Shown here one piece after another: positions 1 to 9,790 of a stretch of 64,000 nt of DNA (the first letter of the stretch is position 1; each line of letters opens with the position of its first letter). The stretch spans positions 177,994-241,993 of the forward strand of contig NZ_BFAG01000006.1 of assembly GCF_002897375.1 (NCBI RefSeq), read 5' to 3'. Made by a program: the position numbers and the translations under genes. The notes under the pieces are model-generated. The model was not told the origin of the DNA. It did not search any database and saw only the letters and a program-made list of their open reading frames with translations. This DNA is from Deinococcus aerius (GTDB taxonomy: Bacteria > Deinococcota > Deinococci > Deinococcales > Deinococcaceae).

Positions 1-1
1 C

Positions 2-1075
2 CCCGAGCCCACGACCTGCCCGGCCGAAAAGGCCTACCCGGTGCTGGAGGCCGAGATCACGGCGCTGGGCGACGAACACAGCTTCTTCCAGACGCCCGAG
101 GACTTCCAGGATTTCGTGGCGAGCGCGACGGGCGGCAACCGGCGGCAGTTCGGGGTGAAGCTGGCGAAGCTCGACGGCGAGAGCCGGGTGGTGCTGGAGG
201 TCGTGCCCCAGAGCGCCGCCGAGGAGGCGGGCCTGATGCGCGGGGACCTGCTCGTCAGTCTGGACGGCAAACCCTACACCTACGAGGCGCTGCGGCAGGC
301 CCGGGTGGACGGGCGGACGATCTCGCTGGGGCTGGAGCGGGCCGGGCAATCCCTCACGGTGAGCCTCACGTCGCGCGACAGCAGCACCCGCGACCTGCCG
401 CGGCTGAGTTTTGCGGGGGCGGGGAACAACGTGGCGGTGCTGCGGATTCCCACCTTCCTGGCGGGCGGCGGGGTGGCGCAGCGGGTCCACGACCTCGTTG
501 CGGAGGCGCGGACGCGCGGGGCGCAGGGCATGATCGTGGACCTGCGCGGCAACACGGGCGGCAGCCTGGCCGAGTGTGACAGCTCGGTGGGCGCCTTTGT
601 CCCCACCTTCGTGCGGGTGGCCCGCGGCCCCGAGGGCGATTCCCGAACGCTCGTGAGCCGGGGCGCCCGGGTGGAGGACGGCCGGAGTGCCGGGGGCGTG
701 CGCAACCCGCAGCTCTGGACCGGGCCGCTCGCCGTGCTGGTGGACGAGGGCAGCGCGTCGTGCAGCGAGTTCTTCGCCTACGAGGTGCAGTACGCCGCGC
801 GCGGCCCGATCATCGGCGAGACGACGGCGGGCGTGGGCAACACCGCGACCCGCATCTTCCCGGTCGGGCAGGACGCCGCGCTGCAACTCACCATCCTGCA
901 CTACGCCAAACCCGACGGCACGCCCTACCCGGTGCGCGTGACCCCCAACCAGCTCCGCGACCAGACCGAGGAGGACACTCGGCTCCTCACCCGCGGGCAG
1001 GACACCCTGCTCAACCTCGGCGTGCAGGCGCTCGCCACCGCCCCCACGATCACCCAGGACCGCAGGCTGCCCTGA
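2..1075 (+). CDS. S41-family (C-terminal processing/tricorn-like) peptidase, 5'-truncated by window edge
   Basis: The frame is open from base 2, so the gene begins upstream of the window. A PDZ-like segment (SAAEEAGLMRGDLLVSLDG, near 210-270) is followed by the S41 core: the IVDLRGNTGGSL strand and the nucleophile region GSASCSEFF near 750-770. These peptidases cut exported proteins, usually at the envelope. The position that in classical CtpA/Prc enzymes carries the catalytic lysine (TFGKG) reads TAGVG here. This matches tricorn-like S41 members rather than the Ser-Lys dyad type, or an altered active site. Family call is firm; substrate unknown. Confidence 0.85.
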   Translation, partial: PEPTTCPAEKAYPVLEAEITALGDEHSFFQTPEDFQDFVASATGGNRRQFGVKLAKLDGESRVVLEVVPQSAAEEAGLMRGDLLVSLDGKPYTYEALRQARVDGRTISLGLERAGQSLTVSLTSRDSSTRDLPRLSFAGAGNNVAVLRIPTFLAGGGVAQRVHDLVAEARTRGAQGMIVDLRGNTGGSLAECDSSVGAFVPTFVRVARGPEGDSRTLVSRGARVEDGRSAGGVRNPQLWTGPLAVLVDEGSASCSEFFAYEVQYAARGPIIGETTAGVGNTATRIFPVGQDAALQLTILHYAKPDGTPYPVRVTPNQLRDQTEEDTRLLTRGQDTLLNLGVQALATAPTITQDRRLP

Positions 1076-1149
1076 GGCGCGGGCGCAACTGAACGCTCCG
1101 GTGAACGCCTGCCGGGGGGTGTTCTCCCACAGCAGGAGGATCACCCACC

Positions 1150-1566
1150 ATGAGAGGATGGTTCATGGATTCCCTGCTCCAGGATCTGCGTGCCCTGTCC
1201 CAGTTCGATCCACGGGCGCTGTACCGCGTCTCGACGGCGAGCGGCGAGCATTTCTACGCGGGTCACCGGGGCGTCGATCCCCGGGGGTTGCCGGACACGC
1301 CGCGGGTTCACCTCTCGGTCATGCCCCAGGAGCAAAGCGCGCTGTGGACCCGGGGTGACGGCCCGAACCTGGTGCTGCACCTGATGGGTTGGGCAGCCCT
1401 GCAAAACCACCGCGTCCGGCTGGAGGCCGTCAACGAGTTCGACGAGCGGGGCGATCACCTCGTCTACGAGGCCAGCCTGCACGCCGTGGACTCGGTCGCT
1501 TCGGCCCGCGCGGGTGATCCTCTCAGGGCGCTGCTGCGGGTCCTCGTGCGGGCCCACGTGGGGTAG
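1150..1566 (+). CDS. Conserved hypothetical protein, 138 aa
   Basis: The start is set by AGGAGG at 1135-1140, ten bases before ATG 1150, so this is one of the Shine-Dalgarno-led genes of the window. The protein is soluble, without signal peptide or membrane segments, rich in Arg, Leu and Val, and contains no motif I recognise. It follows the protease gene in the same direction after a 74-base gap and converges on the membrane-protein gene at 1579. Codon use is that of the surrounding genome. Function unknown. Confidence 0.7.
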   Translation: MRGWFMDSLLQDLRALSQFDPRALYRVSTASGEHFYAGHRGVDPRGLPDTPRVHLSVMPQEQSALWTRGDGPNLVLHLMGWAALQNHRVRLEAVNEFDERGDHLVYEASLHAVDSVASARAGDPLRALLRVLVRAHVG

Positions 1567-1578
1567 CCGGGCCCCGGC

Positions 1579-1971
1579 CTACAGCCGCCGCGGGCGCCGC
1601 CCCGTCAGCCAGCCCAGTCCCAGCCCCAGCACGGCGGGCAGCGTGAACAGCAGCAGGAAGCCCGCCGCGTTGCTGTCCCCGATCATGTTGCCCAGCGGGC
1701 GGCCCAGCAGGGCGTTGACCGGGCTGCCCAGCCAGGCGAGGACCGTCCAGAACCAGCCCTCCAGGCCGCGCGCCTCGGCCACGTTCTCCAGCCAGCGCAC
1801 GCCCAGCAGGCCCAACGTCTGCACGGCCAGCGCGGGGAGCAGCACCAGCACGGCCCGCGGCCCCCGCTCGGCCCGGCCCGCCAGGAAGCCCAGCGCTAGC
1901 GGCCCCACCACCGGCACCCAGCCCACCACCAGCGCGACGAGCAGCAGCATGAAGACGTTGACCCAGACCAT
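1579..1971 (-). CDS. Small integral membrane protein, 130 aa
   Basis: Four hydrophobic stretches cover most of the 130 residues (LLLVALVVGWVPVVGPLALG near the N-terminus; LLLFTLPAVLGLGLGWLTG near the C-terminus). The reading frame stays open far upstream, but the start at 1971 is supported by a leaderless promoter: TACACT (minus strand, 1983-1978) lies 6 bp before the ATG and there is no Shine-Dalgarno sequence. No family recognised; a role in the cytoplasmic membrane is inferred only from hydrophobicity. Confidence 0.65.
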   Translation of the reverse strand: MVWVNVFMLLLVALVVGWVPVVGPLALGFLAGRAERGPRAVLVLLPALAVQTLGLLGVRWLENVAEARGLEGWFWTVLAWLGSPVNALLGRPLGNMIGDSNAAGFLLLFTLPAVLGLGLGWLTGRRPRRL

Positions 1972-2238
1972 GGGGAAAGTGTAACGGGCAGGGATGAGCC
2001 ACCCTGATTCAGGCCGGTCCTGACATTGTAGGAATTCTTCAACTTCTTCGGAGATGAGGCACAAAGCTACGGGCCGGTTCATAGAGACCTGCGCGGCGGT
2101 GAGGTCAACCTCAGTTCTCCTTAAGAGCACTTCCACGGGGCAAAGGCGGCGCCTGCCCAAACTGAGGCTTGAGGCGAACGTCGGTTTCTTGTCGCGGTCC
2201 TGTTGCCGTTCGTCATCCGACCTGCCCGGAGGCTTTTC

Positions 2239-2787
2239 ATGCTGAGACGACCCGCCGTGTTCCTCGTTCCCCTCGTTCTCGCCTCGTGCGCGCCGTCCAT
2301 GATGGCGCCGAATGCCAGCACCATCGACGGCCTGTTCCTGCAAGCCAACACCGGCAGCAACCTCTTCGAGATTCAGACCTCTCAGGTGGCGCTGGGCAAG
2401 TCGAGCAACGAGGCGGTGCGCGCCTATGCCCAGCGCATGATCAGCGAACACACGACGGCACAGAACCAGGTCAACGCCCTGGCCGCCGCCCGCGGTGTGC
2501 CGCTGCCCAAGGTGCTGCCGCCCGAACTCCAGATCAAGGTCAGCACCCTGAGTACCCTGAGCGGCGCGGCCTTCGACACGGCCTACCTCAACGAGCAGGT
2601 GGTGGGTCATCAGGCGACCCTCAGCGTCCTGCTCAACGAGCAGACGGCCGGGCAGGACGCGGCGGTGGTGGCCCTCGCGGCCCATCTCCAGCCCATCGTC
2701 ACCGACCACCTGGCGCAGGCGCAGGCGCTGGGCGGAACGGCCCCCTCCGCCCCGGCCCCGGCTGCCCCGCCACCCTCCGCCCCCTGA
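2239..2787 (+). CDS. DUF4142-type lipoprotein
   Basis: The start is fixed by CGGAGG at 2227-2232, seven bases before ATG 2239. A lipoprotein signal peptide ends in the lipobox LASC (about residue 15). A helical DUF4142-like domain follows (AVRAYAQRMISEHTTAQNQV, then the second helix pair around NEQVVGHQATLSVLLNEQ). The C-terminus is a low-complexity Ala/Pro tail. DUF4142 proteins are small secreted helical-bundle proteins of unknown function. Probably anchored in the envelope. Convergent with the exporter gene downstream. Confidence 0.8.
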   Translation: MLRRPAVFLVPLVLASCAPSMMAPNASTIDGLFLQANTGSNLFEIQTSQVALGKSSNEAVRAYAQRMISEHTTAQNQVNALAAARGVPLPKVLPPELQIKVSTLSTLSGAAFDTAYLNEQVVGHQATLSVLLNEQTAGQDAAVVALAAHLQPIVTDHLAQAQALGGTAPSAPAPAAPPPSAP

Positions 2788-2812
2788 GCTGCATTCTTCA
2801 CCGAGCTGCCCC

Positions 2813-2837
2813 GTGCCCAGAAGGCGTGGGGCACTTT
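2813..2837. terminator. Possible hairpin terminator between convergent genes
   Basis: GTGCCC (2813-2818) pairs with GGGCAC (2829-2834), followed by TTT. It lies between the DUF4142 gene and the convergent exporter gene. Short T tract, so weak evidence. Confidence 0.35.
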
Positions 2838-2847
2838 CCGTGCCGGG

Positions 2848-4059
2848 TCAAGCCTGCGCCCGCTCCACCTGCTCGCGGGTCGGCACCTCTTTCAGCGCCC
2901 AGCGCAGGCCCAGGGCGGTCAGCACGCCCACCCCCATCAGGGTCAGCCAGGGGAGCAGCGGCACACCCAATCGTGCCCCCAGGTCGATCAGCACCCCACC
3001 CACCAGGTTGCCCACCGCACCCCCCAGCCCCAGGCTGATCGCCGAGAAGCCGAAGTAGCTCCCCGTCAGGCCGGGGGGGGCCAGCCGCGCGGTCAGCGTC
3101 TGCTGGGTGGGGTACACCAGCATGGTGCCCAGGCTGTACAGGGCCACGCAGGCGAGCAGTTGCCCGAAGGTCGCCGCCAGCCCCATCAGACCCAGGCTCA
3201 GGCCCACGGTGAGGACGGCGGCGACCAGCGCCACCCGTGTCCGCACCCGCCGCTCCACGAACCGCAGCAGGGGATATTGCAGCACGACCGCCAGCCCCGC
3301 CGAGAGGCCGTACAGCGGCCCCGTCGCCCCCGGCCCCGCCAGGGAGACCGCCTTGAGGGTGACCGCCACGTTGAGCTGGGTGCTGAGCAGGAAGTACCCC
3401 ACGAGCACCAGGGTGAAGCGCCGGAAGCGGCGGTCCAGGGCGGCGGCCCTCAGCCCGGCGAGACCGCTCGCCGCCCGCTCGGGGCGGATGTGGGGCAGGG
3501 TCAGGGCCAGCACCGCGCAGGCGAGCAGATACACGCTCCCCGCCGCGACCGCCGCCGTTCGGAAACCCACGCCGATGAGCCACGCGCCGATCAGCGGGCC
3601 CGTCACCATGCCCAGGTTCCCCGAGATGGAGGTCAGGCTGAACATCCGCGCGCGGTGTTCCGGGGCGGTTACGGTGGTGATGGCCGCGTTTTTCGGGGCG
3701 TCGAACAGGCCGCCCCCGATCCCCGCCAGGATGGACGCGGCGAGCAGCACGGGGAGGTTCCCCGCGAAGCCCATCCAGATGAAGCCCAGCGTGCGGATCA
3801 GGCACCCCGCCAAGATGAGCGGCTTGGCGCCGATGCGGTCGGCCCACGCGCCGCCGAACACCGTCAGGCCCTGCTGGGTGAGTTGCCGCAGCCCGAGCAC
3901 CAGCCCCACGCTCGCCGCCGCCCACCCCAGCCCGTCCACGAAATGCACCGTCACGAGCGGGATCACCGCGAAGAACCCGCCCCACATCAGGAAGTTCGCC
4001 GCGATCAGGCCGTACTGCGCCGCCGAGAGGCGAAAGGGGGCCGCGGCAGAGGCAGTCAC
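2848..4059 (-). CDS. MFS exporter, MdtH-like
   Basis: 403 residues with about twelve membrane segments. The N-terminal part follows the MdtH pattern closely: FVDGLGWAAASVGLVLGLRQ, then QQGLTVFGGAWADRIGAKP, the MFS loop 2-3 motif. MdtH is a proton-driven drug exporter of the DHA1 group; the substrate here is unknown. I chose GTG 4059 because TACCCT (minus strand, 4072-4067) lies 7 bp upstream, a leaderless arrangement. The open frame extends further back but would run through the structured leader region. Confidence 0.82.
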   Translation of the reverse strand: MTASAAAPFRLSAAQYGLIAANFLMWGGFFAVIPLVTVHFVDGLGWAAASVGLVLGLRQLTQQGLTVFGGAWADRIGAKPLILAGCLIRTLGFIWMGFAGNLPVLLAASILAGIGGGLFDAPKNAAITTVTAPEHRARMFSLTSISGNLGMVTGPLIGAWLIGVGFRTAAVAAGSVYLLACAVLALTLPHIRPERAASGLAGLRAAALDRRFRRFTLVLVGYFLLSTQLNVAVTLKAVSLAGPGATGPLYGLSAGLAVVLQYPLLRFVERRVRTRVALVAAVLTVGLSLGLMGLAATFGQLLACVALYSLGTMLVYPTQQTLTARLAPPGLTGSYFGFSAISLGLGGAVGNLVGGVLIDLGARLGVPLLPWLTLMGVGVLTALGLRWALKEVPTREQVERAQA

Positions 4060-4158
4060 GGGGCAGAGGGTACACCCGGCGGGGGGAAGCCGACCCGGTA
4101 TGGTGGACGGGTCCAGTCGGGCACGCTGCATGACAAGTCGGGTAGGCCGGAGGTCACC

Positions 4159-4219
4159 GCTCCAGAAAGGAGCAACCCCCGCGTGTTGGTCGCACGCGGG
4201 GGTCACCGAAAGGTGGTGA
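4159..4219 (+). ncRNA. Structured leader: three consecutive hairpins
   Basis: Three adjoining stem-loops are visible: GCTCC-agaaa-GGAGC (4159-4173); an 11-bp perfect stem at 4175-4185/4193-4203 with a 7-base loop; and CACC-GAAA-GGTG (4204-4215) with a GNRA tetraloop. The last one overlaps GGTGGTG, a possible ribosome-binding site for the small reading frames just downstream. GGTCACCG occurs twice (4152-4159, 4201-4208). It could be a translational control element or part of a small RNA. I do not match it to a known class. Confidence 0.45.
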
Positions 4220-4284
4220 TAACTCTGGCTCACAAGAAGCATACCAGTGACCGCAAAGTGGAGTAAGCCAAATTCCAACGTCGG

Positions 4285-4386
4285 ATGAAGAGTCTGGCGA
4301 CCTGGACGGCGTTCGTCACCGCCCTCGCGGCCCTGGTCACTGCCCTTGCAGAGCTGATCCACACCCTGGTTAAGCTCCTGCCCTGA
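4285..4386 (+). CDS. Small hydrophobic peptide, 33 aa (possible type I toxin-like or membrane microprotein)
   Basis: ATG 4285 opens a 33-codon frame (MKSLATWTAFVTALAALVTA, then ELIHTLVKLLP) that could form one membrane helix. In the same frame upstream, a 13-codon stretch starting at CTG 4225 (LAHKKHTSDRKVE) lies behind AAAGGTGGTGATAACT and ends in TAA at 4264-4266. The two pieces together look like one short gene with an in-frame stop. A strong terminator follows at 4465. Size, hydrophobicity and RBS style resemble holin-like type I toxins, but no antisense RNA is shown. Tentative. Confidence 0.4.
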   Translation: MKSLATWTAFVTALAALVTALAELIHTLVKLLP

Positions 4387-4464
4387 GCCTCCGGGCGCCC
4401 AGCGCGTCACCGTGCCCGACTGGACGCCCCCGCCGCAAGGTGGGGGTCCTGTTTGGAAAGAAGT

Positions 4465-4497
4465 GGGGGCCAGCAGGTCACGCTGGCCCCCCTTCTC
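4465..4497. terminator. Intrinsic terminator
   Basis: A perfect 10-bp stem, GGGGGCCAGC (4465-4474) with GCTGGCCCCC (4482-4491), is followed by CTTCTCT. It closes the small-peptide transcript on the plus strand. It also lies just past the stop of the minus-strand permease gene, where CACTTCTTTCC follows the stem, so it may act in both directions. Confidence 0.75.
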
Positions 4498-4513
4498 TAT
4501 CCTCATTCCAGTC

Positions 4514-6715
<2,202 letters not shown>

Positions 6716-6795
6716 TGGCGTAGGCTACTCCAGTCCCCCGGGCTCGTCCATGTCGGCGGCCTGACCGGGCTTGCAGGGCTGTTTATCCTGTCCCC

Positions 6796-7698
6796 ATGAC
6801 CTCCCCGCTTCAGACCCTGGCGCCCGGCGTCCACTTCCTACCCGGCGCCGTGAACAGCGTGGTGCTGGAGGACGGCCAGGGCGGCGCGCTGCTGGTGGAC
6901 ACCGGCCTCGACGACAGCCACGCGCGCAAGCTGCTCCGGGCGCTGGAGGGGATGGGCCTCACGCCCACCGCCATCCTGAACACCCACAGCCACGCCGACC
7001 ACCACGGCGGGAACGCCTTCCTGCTGAAGCGTTTTCCGGGGCTGGAGGTCTACGCCCCGCCCCTGGAGGCGGCGATTATTAGAGAGCCGATCCTCGAACC
7101 CCTCTTCCTCTTCGGGGCGCGGCCCCCGCGGGACCTCCAGACCAAATTCCTGCTCGCGCCCGCCAGCCCCGCGCGGCCCCTGCCGGACACCGGGCCGGTG
7201 CGCCTCGGCGGGGTGGAGGTCGAGCTGCTGGACGTGGCGGGGCACGCCATGGGGATGGTCGCCGTGCGGGTGGGGGACGTGCTGTATGCCGCCGACGCGC
7301 TCTTCGGCCCCGACAGCCTGGGCAAGCACCCCCTGACCTTCTGCGCGGACTCCCGGCTTCAGAAGGAGGCCGCCGCACGGCTGGGAGAGCTGGCGGGCGT
7401 GCGCCTCGTACTGCCCGGCCACGGCGAGCCGACGGGGGACCTCGCCGGGCTGGTGGCGGCCAACCTCGCCGCCTACGAGCGGACGACCGGGGCCGTGCTG
7501 GAGGCGGTGCGGGCGGGCGCGGCCCCGGTGGACGAACTGCTCGCCCGGGTGTGCGCCGCCCTGGGTGTGGAGATGACGAACGCGGGGGCGGTGGTCCTGG
7601 GCCGCGCGGTCGTGAGCGCCCACCTCACCGAGTTGCAGGAGGCGGGGGCGGTGGAGTTGAGGGTGGAGGGGAACCGACTAACCTTCGCAAGCCTCTAG
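6796..7698 (+). CDS. Metallo-beta-lactamase-fold hydrolase
   Basis: 300 residues with the metal-binding signature HSHADHHG near residues 59-66, a second histidine in DVAGHAMGM, DALFG as the bridging-Asp region, and PGHGEP as the last histidine motif. A C-terminal winged-helix-like segment follows. MBL-fold enzymes of this size include glyoxalase II-like and ribonuclease-like hydrolases; the substrate cannot be told from sequence. Leaderless: TATCCT at 6784-6789 lies 6 bp before ATG 6796. Divergent from the permease gene. Confidence 0.85.
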   Translation: MTSPLQTLAPGVHFLPGAVNSVVLEDGQGGALLVDTGLDDSHARKLLRALEGMGLTPTAILNTHSHADHHGGNAFLLKRFPGLEVYAPPLEAAIIREPILEPLFLFGARPPRDLQTKFLLAPASPARPLPDTGPVRLGGVEVELLDVAGHAMGMVAVRVGDVLYAADALFGPDSLGKHPLTFCADSRLQKEAAARLGELAGVRLVLPGHGEPTGDLAGLVAANLAAYERTTGAVLEAVRAGAAPVDELLARVCAALGVEMTNAGAVVLGRAVVSAHLTELQEAGAVELRVEGNRLTFASL

Positions 7699-7710
7699 GG
7701 CAAGACTCAA

Positions 7711-7781
7711 AAGGTTGTCACCCTGAGCAAGGCGAAGGGGCTGGAGATGCTTCGCGTTCGCTCAGCACGACAGGGTTTCCG
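7711..7781 (+). repeat. Dispersed noncoding repeat, family B, copy 1
   Basis: Begins AAAGGTTGTCACCCTGAGC and continues through GCGAAGGG, CTCAGCACGACAGGG. Related copies lie at 29891-29953 and, inverted, 63061-63152. All three sit just outside the stop codon of a gene. Confidence 0.6.
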
Positions 7782-7790
7782 CGCCCCGCC

Positions 7791-8230
7791 CTAGCGCCCG
7801 CGCCCCCCGTACTCCCGGTGCTCGTGCCACAGGGGAACGGCCCACCACACCCCCAGCAGCAGGGCGATTCCTCCCGGGGCGATCCAGCCGAACGCGCCGG
7901 GCAGGACGTGGCTCGCCACCAGCCGGGTCGCCAGCACATGAAGACGGCCCCAGCCTGAACCAGCCGGGTGACCGTCTCCTTGAACTGCCGCGGATGACTC
8001 ACCGGGCGGCGCAGGGAGTGGTGCAGGGCCGGGGCGCTCAGCAGCAGGCTGGTCAGGGAGCAGAGGAAGGTGGCCGCGTACACCCACCGCTCCGAGGCCA
8101 GGACGCCGCTGAACTCAGTGTTGAACGGCAGGATGATCAGGAAGCTGGTGAGGACCTGCGCGCCCTGGAGCAGGATGCGCGGTTCGTCCAGCGGGTCTGA
8201 CAGCCTGTCCGTCTCGTGCGGGTCGGTCAT
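7791..8230 (-). pseudogene. DUF6328-like membrane protein, frameshifted
   Basis: Reading from ATG 8230, the first ~98 residues match the DUF6328 pattern (LLQGAQVLTSFLIILPFN, ERWVYAATFLCSLTSLLL, RLVQAGAVFM). The frame then turns into Arg/Ser/Pro-rich nonsense. The proper continuation (LATRLVASHVLPG, WIAPGGIALLLGVWWAVPLW) is in another frame and ends in TAG at 7791. One base appears missing near 7934-7936, just after ATGTG on the minus strand. Intact relatives have four membrane helices. Either a true pseudogene or a single-base assembly error. Confidence 0.75.
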
Positions 8231-8316
8231 GGGAAGGTCAGCCCAGCCAGCCCCGGGGCGGATGCGTGAAGAAACCCCCTATGGGCCTCTCCGGGCGGGC
8301 AGCGTAGCGTGAACCC

Positions 8317-9132
8317 ATGACACGAGGGAGCAAGGCGGCCAAGTCGGGCGGTACGGGGTCGGGCAGCACGGACAAGTCGGGCGGCGCGGGCAAGGCGGGA
8401 ACTGGCCGGACCTCGAGGCGCAAGGCAACCCCCCAAGAGAGCCAGCCCCAGCAAAATGCGGTGCAGGAAGACGCCGTGCTGGCGAGCGGCGTGCAGGACC
8501 AGACGGCCCAGGATCAAGCGGGTCAGGACCAGCCCGTTCAGGATCAGGCCATGGAGCAGGCAATGCCTGAGGCGGGTGCCCAGGGGGTCGAGGCCCAGGG
8601 CGAGGCCAAGGCCGACGCCGCGCACCTGAACACCGTGAATAACCGCCTGGTGGACCACGGCTACCTGTCCGAGGAGGAGTTCGGCGTCGTCAGCGAGACG
8701 CTGCAACGCAACCTTGCCACGACCATCAGCCTGTACCTGAAGTTCAAGAAGTACCACTGGGACATCCGGGGCCGCTTCTTCCGCGACCTGCACCTCGCCT
8801 ACGACGAGTTCATAGAGGAGATCTTCGACGGCATTGACGAGCAGGCCGAGCGCCTCGTGGCCCTGGGGGGTAGCCCGGTCGCCGCGCCGAGCGACCTCGA
8901 ACGATTCAGCCTCGTGCAGGTGCCCACCGAGACCGTGCGCGACGCCCGCACCCAGGTCGCCGACCTCGTGCAGGACCTCACCCGCGTCTCGCGCGGCTAC
9001 CGCGACGACTCCAAGACGGTGGACGACGCCAACGACCCCGCCACCGCCGACCTCTACAACGGCTACGCCGCCACCATGGACAAGATTCGCTGGATGCTCC
9101 AGGCGATGATGGACGACGACCGGATGAACTGA
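8317..9132 (+). CDS. dps: Dps-family ferritin-like protein with long N-terminal tail
   Basis: The ferritin-like domain starts near residue 103. Iron-site residues are visible in KYHWDIRG (about 145-152) and in HLAYDEFIEEIFDGIDEQAERL. Dps forms 12-subunit shells that store iron, bind DNA and limit hydroxyl radicals. The tail of about 100 residues is longer than the roughly 50 residues I recall for D. radiodurans Dps1. It has a Lys/Arg/Gly/Ser part likely to bind DNA and then a Gln/Asp-rich part with repeated QDQ. Leaderless: TAGCGT (8305-8310) lies 6 bp before ATG. Confidence 0.9.
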   Translation: MTRGSKAAKSGGTGSGSTDKSGGAGKAGTGRTSRRKATPQESQPQQNAVQEDAVLASGVQDQTAQDQAGQDQPVQDQAMEQAMPEAGAQGVEAQGEAKADAAHLNTVNNRLVDHGYLSEEEFGVVSETLQRNLATTISLYLKFKKYHWDIRGRFFRDLHLAYDEFIEEIFDGIDEQAERLVALGGSPVAAPSDLERFSLVQVPTETVRDARTQVADLVQDLTRVSRGYRDDSKTVDDANDPATADLYNGYAATMDKIRWMLQAMMDDDRMN

Positions 9133-9151
9133 AGCGGGCGCAAGGCAACAG

Positions 9152-9179
9152 GCAGAAGGCGAGGGTCCTTCTGCTTTTT
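9152..9179 (+). terminator. Intrinsic terminator after dps
   Basis: GCAGAAGG (9152-9159) pairs with CCTTCTGC (9167-9174), followed by TTTTT. It separates dps from the DUF4385 gene 30 bases further on. Confidence 0.8.
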
Positions 9180-9209
9180 GCCATCCGCTTTCAGCCTTTT
9201 GCCTCTCCC

Positions 9210-9701
9210 ATGCCCAAGTTCGACTATTCCCTCGACTACGCCCACCTCGACCTGCGGGCCCACCCCGAGCTGTACCGGGTCGGCGTGGGCGAGCAGGGCG
9301 TGTTGCTGGTGCAGCCGTACAAGGGAGAACTCCTCCCGCACTGGCGCTTCGCCACACCCGAACTCGCCCGCCAGAGCAGCGAGACGATCTACCGGATGTT
9401 CCTGGCGTACTTGGAGGCCGGGGACTTCGTGGGCGCCGATATGGCCCGCAAGTTCCTCCAGATGGGCTACACCCGCTCGCGGCGCTACGCCAACCACAAA
9501 GGCGGCAAGAAGTACGACGGTCCGGTGCCGGAGGACAAGAAAGGCCGCAGCGGTGCGCATGGCCGCCCCGAACTTCCCCGCTCCCCGGAAGACCCCGTTA
9601 AGGCCGAATCCGCCCGCATCTTCAAGGCGAAATGGGAAGAGGCGGAGGCGAACGAGGAGTACGCCCGGCTCAAGAAGGAACACAAGGCACGCTACGGGTA
9701 G
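9210..9701 (+). CDS. DUF4385 family protein
   Basis: 163 residues with the family pattern FDYSLDY near the N-terminus, HPELYRVGVGEQGVLLVQPY, HWRFATPELA and FLQMGYTRSRRYANHKGGKKY in the middle, and a charged Lys/Glu-rich C-terminus. DUF4385 proteins are small soluble proteins of unknown function. No signal or membrane segment. The hairpin at 9770 closes the transcript. No Shine-Dalgarno sequence or TANNNT box is obvious before ATG 9210, so the exact start is less certain than the family. Confidence 0.8.
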   Translation: MPKFDYSLDYAHLDLRAHPELYRVGVGEQGVLLVQPYKGELLPHWRFATPELARQSSETIYRMFLAYLEAGDFVGADMARKFLQMGYTRSRRYANHKGGKKYDGPVPEDKKGRSGAHGRPELPRSPEDPVKAESARIFKAKWEEAEANEEYARLKKEHKARYG

Positions 9702-9730
9702 GGGCCGCTGCAAGAATCGGGCTGCATAAG

Positions 9731-9759
9731 TTGACTTCTCCTGCATCCCACGCTATCTT
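9731..9759 (+). promoter_or_regulatory. Promoter-like sequence running straight into a terminator
   Basis: TTGACT (9731-9736), a 17-base spacer and TATCTT (9754-9759) form a good -35/-10 pair. Transcription would start near 9766, only a few bases before the terminator hairpin at 9770. Either chance or the source of a very short RNA. Confidence 0.35.
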
Positions 9760-9769
9760 CTTTCCATCA

Positions 9770-9790
9770 CCGCCCAAGGGGCGGCTTTTT
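9770..9790 (+). terminator. Intrinsic terminator
   Basis: CCGCCC (9770-9775) pairs with GGGCGG (9779-9784) with a 3-base loop, followed by C and five T. It ends the DUF4385 transcript and abuts the stop of mobA on the other strand. Confidence 0.8.

Noticed and set aside
1579..2709. 376-codon minus-strand frame as a single gene
   Set aside because: Only the last 131 codons look like protein and have a TANNNT box before ATG 1971; the rest is antisense to the DUF4142 lipoprotein gene.
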